Below, piece after piece: positions 1-13,547 of a DNA stretch of 64,000 bases. The stretch comes from Gluconacetobacter tumulisoli. GTDB taxonomy: Bacteria > Pseudomonadota > Alphaproteobacteria > Acetobacterales > Acetobacteraceae. Each line of letters starts with the position of its first letter. The stretch's first letter is position 1. The stretch covers positions 310,001 through 374,000 of the forward strand of contig NZ_JABEQM010000001.1 in NCBI RefSeq assembly GCF_014174155.1, given 5' to 3'. A program made the translations under genes and the position numbers. The notes below the pieces were generated by a model. That model saw nothing but the letters and a program-made list of their open reading frames with translations. It searched no databases and was not told the origin of the DNA.

Positions 1-375
1 GACGGGATGCTGGACCTCGTGCCCGCCGCCCGCGTGGGACATATCGGCCTGTTCCGGGATCCGACGACCCTGGAGCCGGTCGAATATTACATGAAGCTGC
101 CCGAGGATATCGCCGAGCGCGTATGCATCGTCGTCGATCCGATGCTGGCGACCGGGCACAGCGCCGCCGCGGCGATCGACCGGCTGAAGCGTGCGGGCGC
201 CCGGCAGATCGTGTTCGTCTGCCTGCTGGCGGCCCCCGAAGGGGTGGCGTTCCTGTCGGGCGCGCATCCGGACGTGAAGATCGTCACCTGTTCAATCGAC
301 CGCGAACTGGACGATCACGGCTATATCCGGCCCGGCCTGGGCGATGCCGGCGACCGCCTGTTCGGCACCAAATAG
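1..375 (+). CDS. upp: Uracil phosphoribosyltransferase, C-terminal part
   Basis: This enzyme makes UMP from uracil and PRPP in pyrimidine salvage. The window opens inside the gene, so only about the last 124 residues are seen, in the frame of base 1. The PRPP-binding loop ([17 protein letters not shown]) and the C-terminal [18 protein letters not shown] are typical of Upp. The usual GG or GN after the Thr of the loop is GH here, a mild change. The methionine at base 7 is internal to the family alignment and is not the start. It sits upstream of the dodecin gene on the same strand. The family call is very secure. Confidence 0.95.
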   Translation, partial: DGMLDLVPAARVGHIGLFRDPTTLEPVEYYMKLPEDIAERVCIVVDPMLATGHSAAAAIDRLKRAGARQIVFVCLLAAPEGVAFLSGAHPDVKIVTCSIDRELDDHGYIRPGLGDAGDRLFGTK

Positions 376-440
376 GGGCCGCGCCGGAACCGTCGCCGCC
401 GGACATCGTTTCCCTTTTCACAGGATCAGGGAGAAAAACG

Positions 441-653
441 ATGTCCGGTCATGTGTACAAGGTCCTCGAACTGGTCGGATCGTCGCCCGACACGGTCGAG
501 GGCGCGATTGCCGCCGCCCTGGGCCGCGCGTCCGAAACTGTGCATTCCATCCGCTGGTTCGAGGTCGTGGGAACGCGCGGCCACGTCGTCGACGGCAAGG
601 TCAGCCATTACCAGGTCACACTGAAGGTAGGCTTCACCCTCGACGAGGTGTGA
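441..653 (+). CDS. Dodecin family flavin-binding protein
   Basis: A 70-residue protein of the dodecin family. These small proteins form hollow dodecamers that bind FMN or riboflavin and are thought to buffer flavins. The sequence begins [18 protein letters not shown] and contains the core segment HSIRWFEV, with the Trp that stacks on the flavin, and a closing VTLKVGF strand. The length matches the family (65-75 residues). The ATG follows a purine-rich GGGAGAAAAACG stretch that can serve as ribosome-binding site. It is transcribed with or just after upp and is followed by a two-hairpin terminator. Confidence 0.93.
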   Translation: MSGHVYKVLELVGSSPDTVEGAIAAALGRASETVHSIRWFEVVGTRGHVVDGKVSHYQVTLKVGFTLDEV

Positions 654-700
654 ATGGCTGGCCGTGGATGGTGCCCGAAGGATGCCAAAAAACTGGTTTG

Positions 701-741
701 CAGAGGCGACGCCTCTGGCGGGGCGCGGGAGAGCGCCCCGC
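701..741. terminator. Two tandem hairpins between dodecin and ilvA genes, likely bidirectional terminator
   Basis: Two hairpins lie end to end between convergent genes. The first is CAGAGGC-GAC-GCCTCTG (701-717). The second has arms GCGGGGCGC (718-726) and GCGCCCCGC (733-741) and is followed on the plus strand by GTTTT. Read on the minus strand, the first hairpin is followed by AAACCAGTTTTTT, so each direction has a stem plus T-run. The same architecture recurs at 29010-29052, which suggests a dispersed repeat family used as a terminator. Confidence 0.7.
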
Positions 742-745
742 GTTT

Positions 746-1942
746 TCAGACCCGTCGGACGATATAGGTCTTCGACAGTTCGCCCATGATGTCCAGCGCG
801 TGCGACGGATCGCGGGCCTCGATCATCACTTCCAGTTCCGCCGCCTGAACGCTGGGTGCGGTGAACAGGCGCTGGTGCGAGACCTCGATGATGTTGCCCC
901 CGGCCTCGCCGATGGTGCGCGAGATGTCGGCCAGGATGCCCGGCCGGTCGGGGATTTCCATCTTCAGGCACAGCAGCCGTCCGTCGCGCAGCAGCGACCG
1001 CAGCAGGGTGTTGGCCAGGATTCGGCTATCGATGTTGCCGCCGGTCACCGGTAGGGCGATCCGTTTGCCCTGGAACAGTTCAGGATAGGTCAGCACGGCC
1101 GCCAGCGCGGTGGCGCCTGCGCCCTCGCTGACCTGCTTGGCGCCCTCGGCCATCAGGGTGATCGCGTCCTCGACCGCGCGTTCGGGCACCACCAGCACGC
1201 GCGACACATGATGGCGGATGACCTCCAGCGGCTGGCGGCCGATCTGCAGGACGGCGATGCCCTCGGCGATGGTGGCGCCGCCGGTGGGCATGATTTCGTC
1301 GCCGGGAAAGGCGGACAGCGACGAATGGCTTTCGACCTGCACGCCAACGACATCTATGCCCGGGCGAAGGGCGGCGGCCACGACCGCGCAGCCCGACAGC
1401 AGGCCGCCGCCGCCGATCGGACCGACGAACATGTCCAGCGGCCCGGCATCCTCGAATAGTTCCAGCGCGAACGTGCCCTGGCCGGCCATGACCGCCGGAT
1501 CGTCGTAGGGGTGGACGAACACGCGCCCTTCGCGCTGGCACAAGGCGTTGGCGTGGGCGGTGGCCTCGGCGAAGCTGCTGCCTTCCAGGACGACGCGCGC
1601 GCCCCAGGCGGCGGTGCGCGTCACCTTGGCCGCCGGGGTGAAGCGCGGCATCACGATGACCGCGTCGATCTCCAGCAGGGCGGCATGGCGGGCCACGCCC
1701 TGGGCATGGTTGCCGGCGGATACGGTGATGACGCCGCGTTCGCGCTCCGCCGGGGTCAGCAGCGCGAGCTTGTTGGCGGCGCCGCGTTCCTTGAACGATC
1801 CCACCGCCTGCAGATTGTCGAGCTTGAGCACGATATCCGCGCCCGTCGCCTTCGACAGGGCATGCGACGGCACGGTGGGCGTCCGCAGGATGCGCCCCTC
1901 GATGCGGGACGCGGCCGCGCGCACGTCATCCAGGGTGATCAT
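746..1942 (-). CDS. ilvA: Threonine ammonia-lyase (threonine dehydratase) with C-terminal ACT domain
   Basis: A PLP enzyme that deaminates threonine to 2-oxobutyrate, the first step toward isoleucine. The PLP lysine lies in VGSFKERGA near residue 55, and the glycine-rich phosphate loop is GPIGGGGLLSG. The C-terminal 75 residues (LKMEIPDRPGILADISRTI onward) form an ACT domain, as in the short single-ACT forms. I chose the ATG at 1942 (MITLDDVRAAA), which has GAGG six bases upstream and matches the family N-terminus. ATGs at 1957 and 1963 are also possible. The reading frame stays open further into greA but that is not expected to be translated. It is the last gene of carA-carB-greA-ilvA. Confidence 0.93.
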   Translation of the reverse strand: MITLDDVRAAASRIEGRILRTPTVPSHALSKATGADIVLKLDNLQAVGSFKERGAANKLALLTPAERERGVITVSAGNHAQGVARHAALLEIDAVIVMPRFTPAAKVTRTAAWGARVVLEGSSFAEATAHANALCQREGRVFVHPYDDPAVMAGQGTFALELFEDAGPLDMFVGPIGGGGLLSGCAVVAAALRPGIDVVGVQVESHSSLSAFPGDEIMPTGGATIAEGIAVLQIGRQPLEVIRHHVSRVLVVPERAVEDAITLMAEGAKQVSEGAGATALAAVLTYPELFQGKRIALPVTGGNIDSRILANTLLRSLLRDGRLLCLKMEIPDRPGILADISRTIGEAGGNIIEVSHQRLFTAPSVQAAELEVMIEARDPSHALDIMGELSKTYIVRRV

Positions 1943-1967
1943 GCCCGTCCTCAGCATGTCCATGCCC

Positions 1968-2441
1968 TCAGCCGTAGGTGACGGCCAGGATCTCGTAGGT
2001 CCGATCCCCGCCGGGGGCCGGGACGGATACCGAATCACCGATCCGCTTGCCGATCAGCGACTTGGCGAGCGGCGAGGAAATGGACAGCAGGCCCTGCTTG
2101 ATGTCGGCCTCGTGCACGCCGACGATCTGGTAGGTCGCTTCCTTGTCGGTTTCCTCATCGACCAGACTGACCTGGGCGCCGAACTTCACCTGGTCGCCCG
2201 ACAGGGTCGCGGGGTCGATCACCTCGGCCGAGGAGACGATGTCCTCCAGTTCCAGGATGCGGCCCTCGGTGAAGGACTGACGGTCGCGCGCGGCGTGATA
2301 TTCGGCGTTTTCGGACAGGTCGCCATGGCTGCGTGCCTCCGCGATCGCGCGGATGATGGCCGGGCGTTCCTCACTCTTGAGCCTGCGAAGTTCTTCTTCC
2401 AGCCGCTGCAGGCCCTTGCCTGTCATCGGAAATTTCTGCAA
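1968..2441 (-). CDS. greA: Transcription elongation factor GreA
   Basis: GreA rescues backtracked RNA polymerase by stimulating cleavage of the nascent RNA. The 157-residue protein has the N-terminal coiled coil with the acidic tip (SHGDLSENAEYHAARDRQ) and the C-terminal FKBP-like domain ending in YEILAVTYG. The start is a TTG encoding MQKFPMT, which matches alphaproteobacterial GreA better than the internal ATG five codons later. A GGGG run lies eight bases upstream. It follows carB after 131 bases that contain a large hairpin and an 18-bp palindrome, so it may have its own promoter. Confidence 0.97.
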   Translation of the reverse strand: MQKFPMTGKGLQRLEEELRRLKSEERPAIIRAIAEARSHGDLSENAEYHAARDRQSFTEGRILELEDIVSSAEVIDPATLSGDQVKFGAQVSLVDEETDKEATYQIVGVHEADIKQGLLSISSPLAKSLIGKRIGDSVSVPAPGGDRTYEILAVTYG

Positions 2442-2461
2442 GGCGCATCCCCGGGGTGAAG

Positions 2462-2479
2462 GTCAGTCGTGCGACTGAC
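2462..2479. promoter_or_regulatory. 18-bp palindrome upstream of greA
   Basis: GTCAGTCG-TG-CGACTGAC is a perfect dyad with 8-bp arms, 21 bases upstream of the greA start and next to an A/T-rich stretch (ATAAAAATTG, 2480-2489). The size and position fit an operator or a site within a promoter. I cannot name the binding protein and do not see clear -35 and -10 boxes. Confidence 0.45.
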
Positions 2480-2519
2480 ATAAAAATTGCCACAAGAACG
2501 TCCCGCATAGACCGAGCGC

Positions 2520-2557
2520 GCCGGGGCAGGGGCCGGAGAACCGGTCCCCGCCCCGGC
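2520..2557 (-). terminator. Long GC hairpin between carB and greA
   Basis: Two 17-base arms (2520-2536 and 2541-2557) pair at 15 of 17 positions around an AGAA loop. On the minus strand this lies 15 bases after the carB stop. There is no T-run, so it may be a weak terminator, an RNA-stabilising 3' structure or a processing site rather than a classical intrinsic terminator. Confidence 0.45.
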
Positions 2558-2572
2558 GTCGGTGCGGTACGC

Positions 2573-5827
<3,255 letters not shown>

Positions 5828-5837
5828 GGGTCGACTT

Positions 5838-7247
5838 TCAGGCGGTCGGTGTGGTGCGGTCGATCAGGGCGACGAAGCGTTCGAACAGGTAGAAGCTGTC
5901 CGACGGACCGGGGCTGGCCTCGGGATGGTACTGTACCGAGAAGGCTGGCAGCCGGTCCGAGGCGATGCCTTCGTTCGATCCGTCGAACAGGCTGGTGTGC
6001 GTCACGCGCACGCCCTCGGGCAGGCTGGCCTCGTCCACCGCGAAGCCGTGGTTCTGGCTGGTGATCTCCACCCGGCCGGTGGACAGGTCCTTGACCGGCT
6101 GGTTGGCACCGCGATGACCGCGCGCCAGCTTGTAGGTCCGCGCCCCCAGCGCCAGGGCCAGGAGCTGGTGGCCCAGGCAGATGCCGAAGACCGGCTTGCC
6201 GGCGTCCAGCACGCCCAGGATGGCCGGCACGGCGTATGCGGCGGTCGCCGCCGGGTCGCCCGGGCCATTCGACAGGAACACGCCCTCGGGGTCGTGGGAC
6301 AGGATCTCGGCCGCCGTCGCGGTGGCCGGGACGACGGTCACGTCGCATCCGGCGCTGACCAGGCAGCGCAGGATGTTGCGCTTCGCCCCGTAATCGACGG
6401 CGACGACGCGGCGCCGACGCGCGGGCGGCGTCTGCGTGCCGTGCGGCCAGGTCCAGGTGCCCTGGTCCCAGGAATAGGCGGCGGCGCAGGTGACATCCTT
6501 CGCCAGGTCCATGCCCTCCAGCCCCGGCCAGGCGACGGCCCGGGCGCGCAGGTCGTCCAGATCGAAAACGCCATCGGCGGGATAGGCCAGGATGGCGGTC
6601 TGCGGGCCGCCGTCGCGCAGGCGCAGGGTGATGGCGCGGGTATCGACGCCGCAGATGCCCGGCACCCCCTGCGCGGCGAGCCAGGCCCCGAGCGGCCGGG
6701 CGGCACGCCAGCTGGCGGGTTCGGTCAGGTCCTGCTTGACCACCAGGCCTCGGGCGGCGATGCGCGCGGCCTCGTCGTCCTCGTCATTGGTGCCGACATT
6801 GCCGATATGCGGGAAGGTGAAGGTGATGATCTGCCCGGCGAAGGACGGGTCGGTCAGTGTTTCCTGGTATCCCGTCATGCCGGTGGAAAAGCACAGCTCG
6901 CCGATCGCCGCGCCGTCGGCGGGGGTGTGCGCGCCGAAGCCGCGCCCCCACAGGATGGTGCCGTCCGCCAGGACCAGGGCGGCGGTGGCGCCTGCCGGCG
7001 GCCGTGCGGCGCTGGGGGTGGAAGAGGGGGAGGCAGTCATCTGGGTCTCCGCTCGGTCGGACGGGCTGTCGGGTTGCAGGTCGGAAAGGGCCAGGCCGGT
7101 CTGGCGCAGGATGACCGTCCAGTGCTTGGGCGGAATCGCGCGGGCCTGCCGCCATTTGCGGATGGCCTCGGTACTGACGCCGGTCAGGCGGGCGGCATTG
7201 TCCGCGCCCCCCAGGCGTTCAATGATGTTTTCGACCGTCATCGGCAT
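5838..7247 (-). CDS. carA: Carbamoyl-phosphate synthase small chain with N-terminal helix-turn-helix-like extension
   Basis: This is the glutaminase subunit that supplies ammonia to CarB. The CarA fold starts near residue 85 ([16 protein letters not shown]). The class I amidotransferase domain has the nucleophile in [14 protein letters not shown], and later the His and Glu of [13 protein letters not shown]. Unusually, the frame is open for 69 residues upstream. They read like a small Cro/CII/YdaS-type DNA-binding module ([20 protein letters not shown]) followed by a polar linker. The long form starts at 7247 with AAGGA about ten bases upstream. An internal ATG at 7040 has GGAG six bases upstream and would give a standard 400-residue CarA. 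Both forms may be made. I recall an NCBI domain called carph-isopro for such N-termini but cannot check it here. Confidence 0.93.
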   Translation of the reverse strand: MPMTVENIIERLGGADNAARLTGVSTEAIRKWRQARAIPPKHWTVILRQTGLALSDLQPDSPSDRAETQMTASPSSTPSAARPPAGATAALVLADGTILWGRGFGAHTPADGAAIGELCFSTGMTGYQETLTDPSFAGQIITFTFPHIGNVGTNDEDDEAARIAARGLVVKQDLTEPASWRAARPLGAWLAAQGVPGICGVDTRAITLRLRDGGPQTAILAYPADGVFDLDDLRARAVAWPGLEGMDLAKDVTCAAAYSWDQGTWTWPHGTQTPPARRRRVVAVDYGAKRNILRCLVSAGCDVTVVPATATAAEILSHDPEGVFLSNGPGDPAATAAYAVPAILGVLDAGKPVFGICLGHQLLALALGARTYKLARGHRGANQPVKDLSTGRVEITSQNHGFAVDEASLPEGVRVTHTSLFDGSNEGIASDRLPAFSVQYHPEASPGPSDSFYLFERFVALIDRTTPTA

Positions 7248-7348
7248 GGAGAATTTTTCCTTCCGGGATTATCTCCTACCAGCGTCCGGGTGGGCTGGGA
7301 AGAAAATTCCCACCCGATTCCGGATGGAAGATGTGGGAAGAATATTCC
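7248..7348. promoter_or_regulatory. carA/yqeY divergent intergenic region with three 13-bp dyad-like repeats
   Basis: Three related 13-mers lie between the divergent genes: GGAGAATTTTTCC (7248-7260, immediately before the long carA start), GGAAGAAAATTCC (7298-7310) and GGAAGAATATTCC (7336-7348). Each is a near-palindrome of the form GGAA-N5-TTCC in otherwise GC-rich DNA. The spacing between centres is 50 and 38 bases. The layout is what is expected of operators for a dimeric repressor controlling carA, yqeY or both. Binding by the CarA N-terminal module is a hypothesis only. Confidence 0.55.
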
Positions 7349-7395
7349 ATGCGGGCGGTCCAACCGGCCGCCGGATTTACAGGAGATACGGGATC

Positions 7396-7854
7396 ATGTC
7401 GCTGCGCGCACGTTTCATGGATGACCTCAAGGCGGCGATGAAGGCGGGCGATGCCGGGCGCGTCGGCACGCTGCGCATGATTTCGGCGAAAATAAAGGAT
7501 GCCGATATCGCCGCCCGGCCCCGTGGCGTTGACAAGATCGGTGATGACGAGGTGGTCGCCGCCTTGCGCGGCATGATCAAGTCGCGCGTCGAATCGGCCG
7601 CACTGTACCGCCAGGGTGGCCGGGCCGAACTGGCCGAAAAGGAGGAAGCCGAGATCGCGACGATCCGCGCCTACCTGCCGGCCGAACTGGATGCGGCGAC
7701 GCTGGAGGCGGCGGCGCGGGAGGCGATCGCCGGCGTGGGCGCCACGGGGATGAAGGACATGGGCCGCGTGATGGCCGAGCTGAAGACCCGTTTCGGCGCC
7801 GTGCTGGACGCCGGCCGCGCCAGCGCGGTGGTCAAGTCCCTGCTGGCCGCCTGA
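7396..7854 (+). CDS. GatB/YqeY domain-containing protein
   Basis: A 152-residue helical protein of the YqeY family, which resembles the tail domain of the GatB amidotransferase and is believed to be tRNA-related. The sequence begins MSLRARFMDDLKAAMKAGD and contains the family core ETIRAYLPAEL-like motif (here IATIRAYLPAEL) and GMKDMGRVMAELKTRF. The ATG at 7396 has AGGAG about 11 bases upstream. The open frame extends far upstream through the carA region, but that part is antisense to carA and not coding. It is followed closely by dnaG, as in many alphaproteobacteria. Confidence 0.93.
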   Translation: MSLRARFMDDLKAAMKAGDAGRVGTLRMISAKIKDADIAARPRGVDKIGDDEVVAALRGMIKSRVESAALYRQGGRAELAEKEEAEIATIRAYLPAELDAATLEAAAREAIAGVGATGMKDMGRVMAELKTRFGAVLDAGRASAVVKSLLAA

Positions 7855-7861
7855 CGCGGCC

Positions 7862-9703
7862 TTGGCCCTCGATCCCGCCTTCCTGGAGGAGCTTCGCGCC
7901 CGCACGCCCATCGCCTCGGTGATCGGGCGGCGGGCGAAGCTGACCCGTTCGGGGCGGAACTGGAAGGCATGCTGCCCCTTCCATGGGGAAAAGACGCCCT
8001 CTTTCTATGTCTATGACGATCATTTCCACTGCTTCGGCTGCGGCGCGCATGGCGATGTCATTTCCTTCGTCATGCAGAGCGAAGGCCGGTCGTTTCCCGA
8101 GGCGGTCGCCGAACTGGCGGGCGAGGCCGGGCTGGAGGTGCCACGCCCCGGGCCCGTCCAGCGCGAGGCCGAGAAACGGGCCAGGACCCTGTCCGACGTG
8201 CTGGAGGCCGTGCAGGCCGCATGGACGCGGCGCCTGAATGCGCCGGAGGGACGCGCGGGCCTAGCCTATCTGCGGGGCCGGGGCCTGACGGACGAGACGA
8301 TCGCGGGGTTCGGCCTGGGGTGGTCCGGCGACGGGCGGGGCGGGGTGCTGGCGGAATTGCAGGCGCAGGGCATCGCGCCCGACCTGGTGGCCCAGGCCGG
8401 CCTGATGCGGCTGGACGAGGACGGGCGGCCGAAGGGGGAATTGTTCTTCAACCGGGTGACCTTTCCGATCCGCGACCGGCGCGGCGCGCTGGTGTCGTTC
8501 GGCGGGCGGATCCTGGGCGACGGGCAGCCGAAATACCTGAACGGTCCCGAGACCGCGCTGTTTTCCAAGCGGCGGACCCTGTTCGGCCTGGACCGCGCCC
8601 GGGCGGCGATACGGACGGCCCGTCCGCGGGGGGCACCGCCGGTCGATCTGGTGGTGGTCGAGGGGTACATGGATGTCATCGCCCTGCACCAGGGCGGCTT
8701 TCCCGGCGCGGTGGCGCCGCTCGGCACCGCCCTGACCGCGGAGCAGATGGAAGCCCTGTGGCAGGTGTCGGCCGCGCCGGTCCTGTGCTTCGACGGAGAT
8801 GCCGCCGGGCGGCGCGCGGCGGTGAAGGCGGCGGAGACGGGGCTGCCGATGCTGGACCTGAACCGGACGCTGCGCTTCTGCACGCTGCCGGAAGGCGAGG
8901 ACCCGGACAGCCTGCTGCGCACCCAGGGCGGACGCGCGGTCGCGACCCTGCTGGAGGGCGCCCGGCCGGTGGGCGAGGTGCTGTTCGACCTGCTGACCGA
9001 AGGCGTGCGCGACCCGGGACCGGAACAGCGCGCGGCGCTGCGCCGCCGCCTGACCGAAGCCGCCGCCCTGATCGGCGACAAGGGGCTGGCGGCGGAATAT
9101 CGCAGCACGCTGCTGGACCGGTTCTTCGAGACCTTCCGCCGTCGCGCCGGTTCGGGGGGGCGGGGAAGCAAGGGCGCGGGCGCGGCGCCGCGCCCGGTCC
9201 GCGTCATGGAACGGCCGCCGCTGGATGCGCAGGCGACGATGCATGAACGCATGCGCATCCTGACCGCCATCCTGCTGCGCCATCCGCATCTGCTGCCGGA
9301 GGTCGAGGACGCCTATTGCCGGCTGGACCTGCCGCCGGGGCTGGCACGGGTGCGGGCCGGGCTGATGGACCTTGCCGCCGCGGGCGACCTGCCGGACGCC
9401 GAGGCATTGGCTGCCGGCCTGGACGCGGCCGGTCTGCGCGACGAGCGCCAGGCCGTGCTGGCCACCCGGCCGCTGCCACTGTCGCTGAGTGCGCCGGACA
9501 CCCTGATGGCCGTCGAGATCGGCCAGGAATGGTGGCATTTCTATGCGCTGCTGAATGTCCGGCAGTTCGGGGCGGACATTCGCGCCGATACGGAGCGCCT
9601 GTGTACCGGCACGCTGGACGAGCGGGCCTGGAACAGCCTGCGCACGCGCCTGCTGGCGTGGGAGGCCCTGCGACGCGGTGAAATCGACCCGGACGAGGGG
9701 TGA
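7862..9703 (+). CDS. dnaG: DNA primase
   Basis: DnaG lays down RNA primers for replication. The 613-residue protein has the N-terminal CHC2 zinc finger (CCPFHGEKTPSF ... HCFGCGAHGD, about residues 40-65) and the catalytic TOPRIM fold (VVVEGYMDVIALHQGG, near residue 265; metal-binding CFDGDAAGRRA further on). The C-terminal helicase-interaction region is divergent, as is normal. The start appears to be TTG (MALDPAFLEELRART), seven bases after the yqeY stop, which matches the family N-terminus. It lies directly upstream of rpoD, the classical macromolecular-synthesis arrangement. Confidence 0.96.
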   Translation: MALDPAFLEELRARTPIASVIGRRAKLTRSGRNWKACCPFHGEKTPSFYVYDDHFHCFGCGAHGDVISFVMQSEGRSFPEAVAELAGEAGLEVPRPGPVQREAEKRARTLSDVLEAVQAAWTRRLNAPEGRAGLAYLRGRGLTDETIAGFGLGWSGDGRGGVLAELQAQGIAPDLVAQAGLMRLDEDGRPKGELFFNRVTFPIRDRRGALVSFGGRILGDGQPKYLNGPETALFSKRRTLFGLDRARAAIRTARPRGAPPVDLVVVEGYMDVIALHQGGFPGAVAPLGTALTAEQMEALWQVSAAPVLCFDGDAAGRRAAVKAAETGLPMLDLNRTLRFCTLPEGEDPDSLLRTQGGRAVATLLEGARPVGEVLFDLLTEGVRDPGPEQRAALRRRLTEAAALIGDKGLAAEYRSTLLDRFFETFRRRAGSGGRGSKGAGAAPRPVRVMERPPLDAQATMHERMRILTAILLRHPHLLPEVEDAYCRLDLPPGLARVRAGLMDLAAAGDLPDAEALAAGLDAAGLRDERQAVLATRPLPLSLSAPDTLMAVEIGQEWWHFYALLNVRQFGADIRADTERLCTGTLDERAWNSLRTRLLAWEALRRGEIDPDEG

Positions 9704-9916
9704 GGTTTTTCGCCCCCGGGGGCGCCGGCCCTTGACTTCAACGCCCGAATCGACCACCTGCACGACACTGTAATTGTCAGATGCGATAGAATGGCCGTTT
9801 CGTGTCCGTTCGTGCGCCATGTCTTCATGGAGGCGGGGCCGGCATGCCGAAACAGGCCGTCATGTCGTCGCGGGGCGGACGCCGCGGCAGCGTAGCAGGT
9901 AGGGATTAGGCAGGCG

Positions 9917-11861
<1,945 letters not shown>

Positions 11862-11875
<14 letters not shown>

Positions 11876-12464
11876 TCCGGACCTCATGGACGGCCTGACC
11901 CGAACCGCCGAACCCACGACCCGCGCGGCGGTAGACGTGACGTTCCTGTGCATGGACCGTCCGCCCGCCGGCCTGGCGCCGGTGCTGCCGGACGGGTATC
12001 GCATCGTCCATCACCCGGCCCCCGACATCGCGTTCTATCGCCACCTGTATGACGGGGTGGGGCAGGATTACTGCTGGTGGCTGCGCCGGACCCTGCCGGA
12101 CGCCGAACTGGGCGCGCTGCTGCGCGATCCCGGTACCCGGGTGAACGTGTTGTGGCAGGGCGAGCGGATCGCCGGGTTCTTCGAACTGGACTGCCGCGTG
12201 GCCGGAGAGGTGAACCTGGCCTATTTCGGCCTGATGCCCGACCAGATCGGGCATGGGGTGGGGCGGGCCTTCCTGCGGGCCGCGATCGACGCCGCCTGGG
12301 CGTTCCAGCCGGCCAGTGTCCGGGTGAACACCTGTTCGGCCGATCATCCGCGGGCATTGGATACCTACCTGCGCGCCGGGTTCCGGCAGGTCCGCACCAT
12401 GCGCGAAATCTGGGACATTCCCGACGCGCTGGGTCTGGTCGTGCCTCCCGCCCTGCGCCCTTGA
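11862..12464 (+). CDS. GNAT family N-acetyltransferase
   Basis: A 200-residue protein with a GNAT fold. The acetyl-CoA loop is approximated by [19 protein letters not shown] (about 126-144), with the following helix-strand [22 protein letters not shown], where the ending DTYLRAGF is a hallmark of the family. Substrate unknown. The ATG at 11862 lies 14 bases inside the end of rpoD in another frame, and a second ATG at 11886 just after the rpoD stop is an alternative. Either way it is probably translated from the rpoD message. Confidence 0.85.
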
Positions 12465-12768
12465 GAGCCTGACCGGAAATACGCGCTGACGGCGATCCGA
12501 CGCGCGTTTCCTGTGCTTCGGTGCTGACGGCCATCAAGGCCGCTCTCGCTCGCCAGCGCACCTTTCCGGTCAGGCTGCGAGGGGCCGAGAGCCGATTTTT
12601 CGGCCCGTGGCGGAGTTTTTCCTTGTGGTGGGGCGGCGTTCGTGCTTCACACCCCTCCTTCCCTGCCAGGGCGCGGCATCGCCCCGGCTATACCCATGCC
12701 CCGCGGGAGGGGCGCCGTGCGGACCGTGTCCGTGGCGGTCGGGTTGACCATATCCGAAGGGAGTTCCC
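12465..12768. other. Intergenic region before rpsF with a long inverted repeat
   Basis: No credible gene is seen in these 304 bases. A 13-bp perfect inverted repeat lies near the left end: GCCTGACCGGAAA (12467-12479) and TTTCCGGTCAGGC (12563-12575), enclosing 83 bases with a shorter ACGCGC/GCGCGT stem. It could be a small mobile-element remnant, a structured RNA or a terminator-like fold. Nearer rpsF, GCCCC-GCGGGA-GGGGC can form a hairpin. Ribosomal protein S6/S18 autoregulatory leaders are known upstream of rpsF in many bacteria, but I cannot confirm the motif here. Confidence 0.5.
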
Positions 12769-13254
12769 ATGCCGTTATATGAAACTGTTTTCATCGCGCG
12801 CAATGACGTGTCGCAGCAGCAGGTCGAGGCCGTCGCCGACGGGATCGCCAGCCTGCTGGAAACCGAAGGCGGCGCCGTCAAGAAGCGCGAATATTGGGGC
12901 CTGCGCAGCCTGGCCTATCGCATCAAGAAGAACCGCAAGGGGCATTACATGCTCCTGGGTCTCGATGCGAAGCCCGAGACGATCAAGGAAATCGAGCGCC
13001 AGCTGAGCCTGAACGAGGACGTGATGCGCGTCCTGACCCTGCGCGTCGACGAGATCGACGAGGCCCCGTCCGTGATCCTGTCCCGCAAGGGCGACGAGCG
13101 CGAGCGCGGCTTCCGTGGTCCGAAGCCCACCGGCCGGTTCGAGAGCGGACGTGGCGGCGGTGGCGGTGGCCGTCGTGGCTATGACGATCGCGAGGAGTTC
13201 CGGGCGCGCGGCGAGCGTGAAGACGCGCGCGACACCGACGGCGAAGCGGAGTAA
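12769..13254 (+). CDS. rpsF: 30S ribosomal protein S6
   Basis: S6 of the small ribosomal subunit, which pairs with S18 on the platform. The first 100 residues carry the family fold (MPLYETVFIARNDVS ... REYWGLRSLAYRIKKNRKGHY). The tail beyond residue 110 is low-complexity, with a run of seven glycines and then many Arg, Glu and Asp, a long C-terminal extension typical of alphaproteobacterial S6. GAAGGGAG upstream of the ATG is a strong ribosome-binding site. First gene of rpsF-rpsR-rplI. Confidence 0.98.
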   Translation: MPLYETVFIARNDVSQQQVEAVADGIASLLETEGGAVKKREYWGLRSLAYRIKKNRKGHYMLLGLDAKPETIKEIERQLSLNEDVMRVLTLRVDEIDEAPSVILSRKGDERERGFRGPKPTGRFESGRGGGGGGRRGYDDREEFRARGEREDARDTDGEAE

Positions 13255-13260
13255 GAATCC

Positions 13261-13536
13261 ATGTCCGACACCACCGAGATCAATCCCGCCGCCCGCCGCG
13301 TGGCCGTGGGTGCCCGCCGGCCGTTCTATCGCCGCCGCAAGTCCTGCCCGTTCTCCGGCCCGAACGCGCCGAAGATCGACTACAAGGACGTGCGTCTGCT
13401 GAGCCGCTTTCTGTCCGAGCGTGGCAAGATCGTCCCCAGCCGCATTACCGCGGTGTCCGCGAAGAAGCAGCGTGAGTTGGCCCAGGCGATCAAGCGGGCC
13501 CGCTTCCTGTCCCTTCTGCCCTATATCGTCGGCTGA
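13261..13536 (+). CDS. rpsR: 30S ribosomal protein S18
   Basis: The 91-residue S18 protein of the small subunit. It contains the family core [25 protein letters not shown] and the C-terminal [21 protein letters not shown] that binds 16S rRNA. The ATG lies six bases after the rpsF stop. Length and sequence are ordinary. Confidence 0.98.
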   Translation: MSDTTEINPAARRVAVGARRPFYRRRKSCPFSGPNAPKIDYKDVRLLSRFLSERGKIVPSRITAVSAKKQRELAQAIKRARFLSLLPYIVG

Positions 13537-13547
13537 GGAGACAGGTC

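Noticed and set aside
9732-9774. TTGACT (9732) and TGTAAT (9769) as the rpoD promoter
   Set aside because: They are 31 bases apart, too far for a -35/-10 pair, and no better pair was convincing.
12521-13006. 161-codon open frame overlapping rpsF
   Set aside because: It runs in another frame through rpsF, a certain gene, and has no ribosome-binding site or family.
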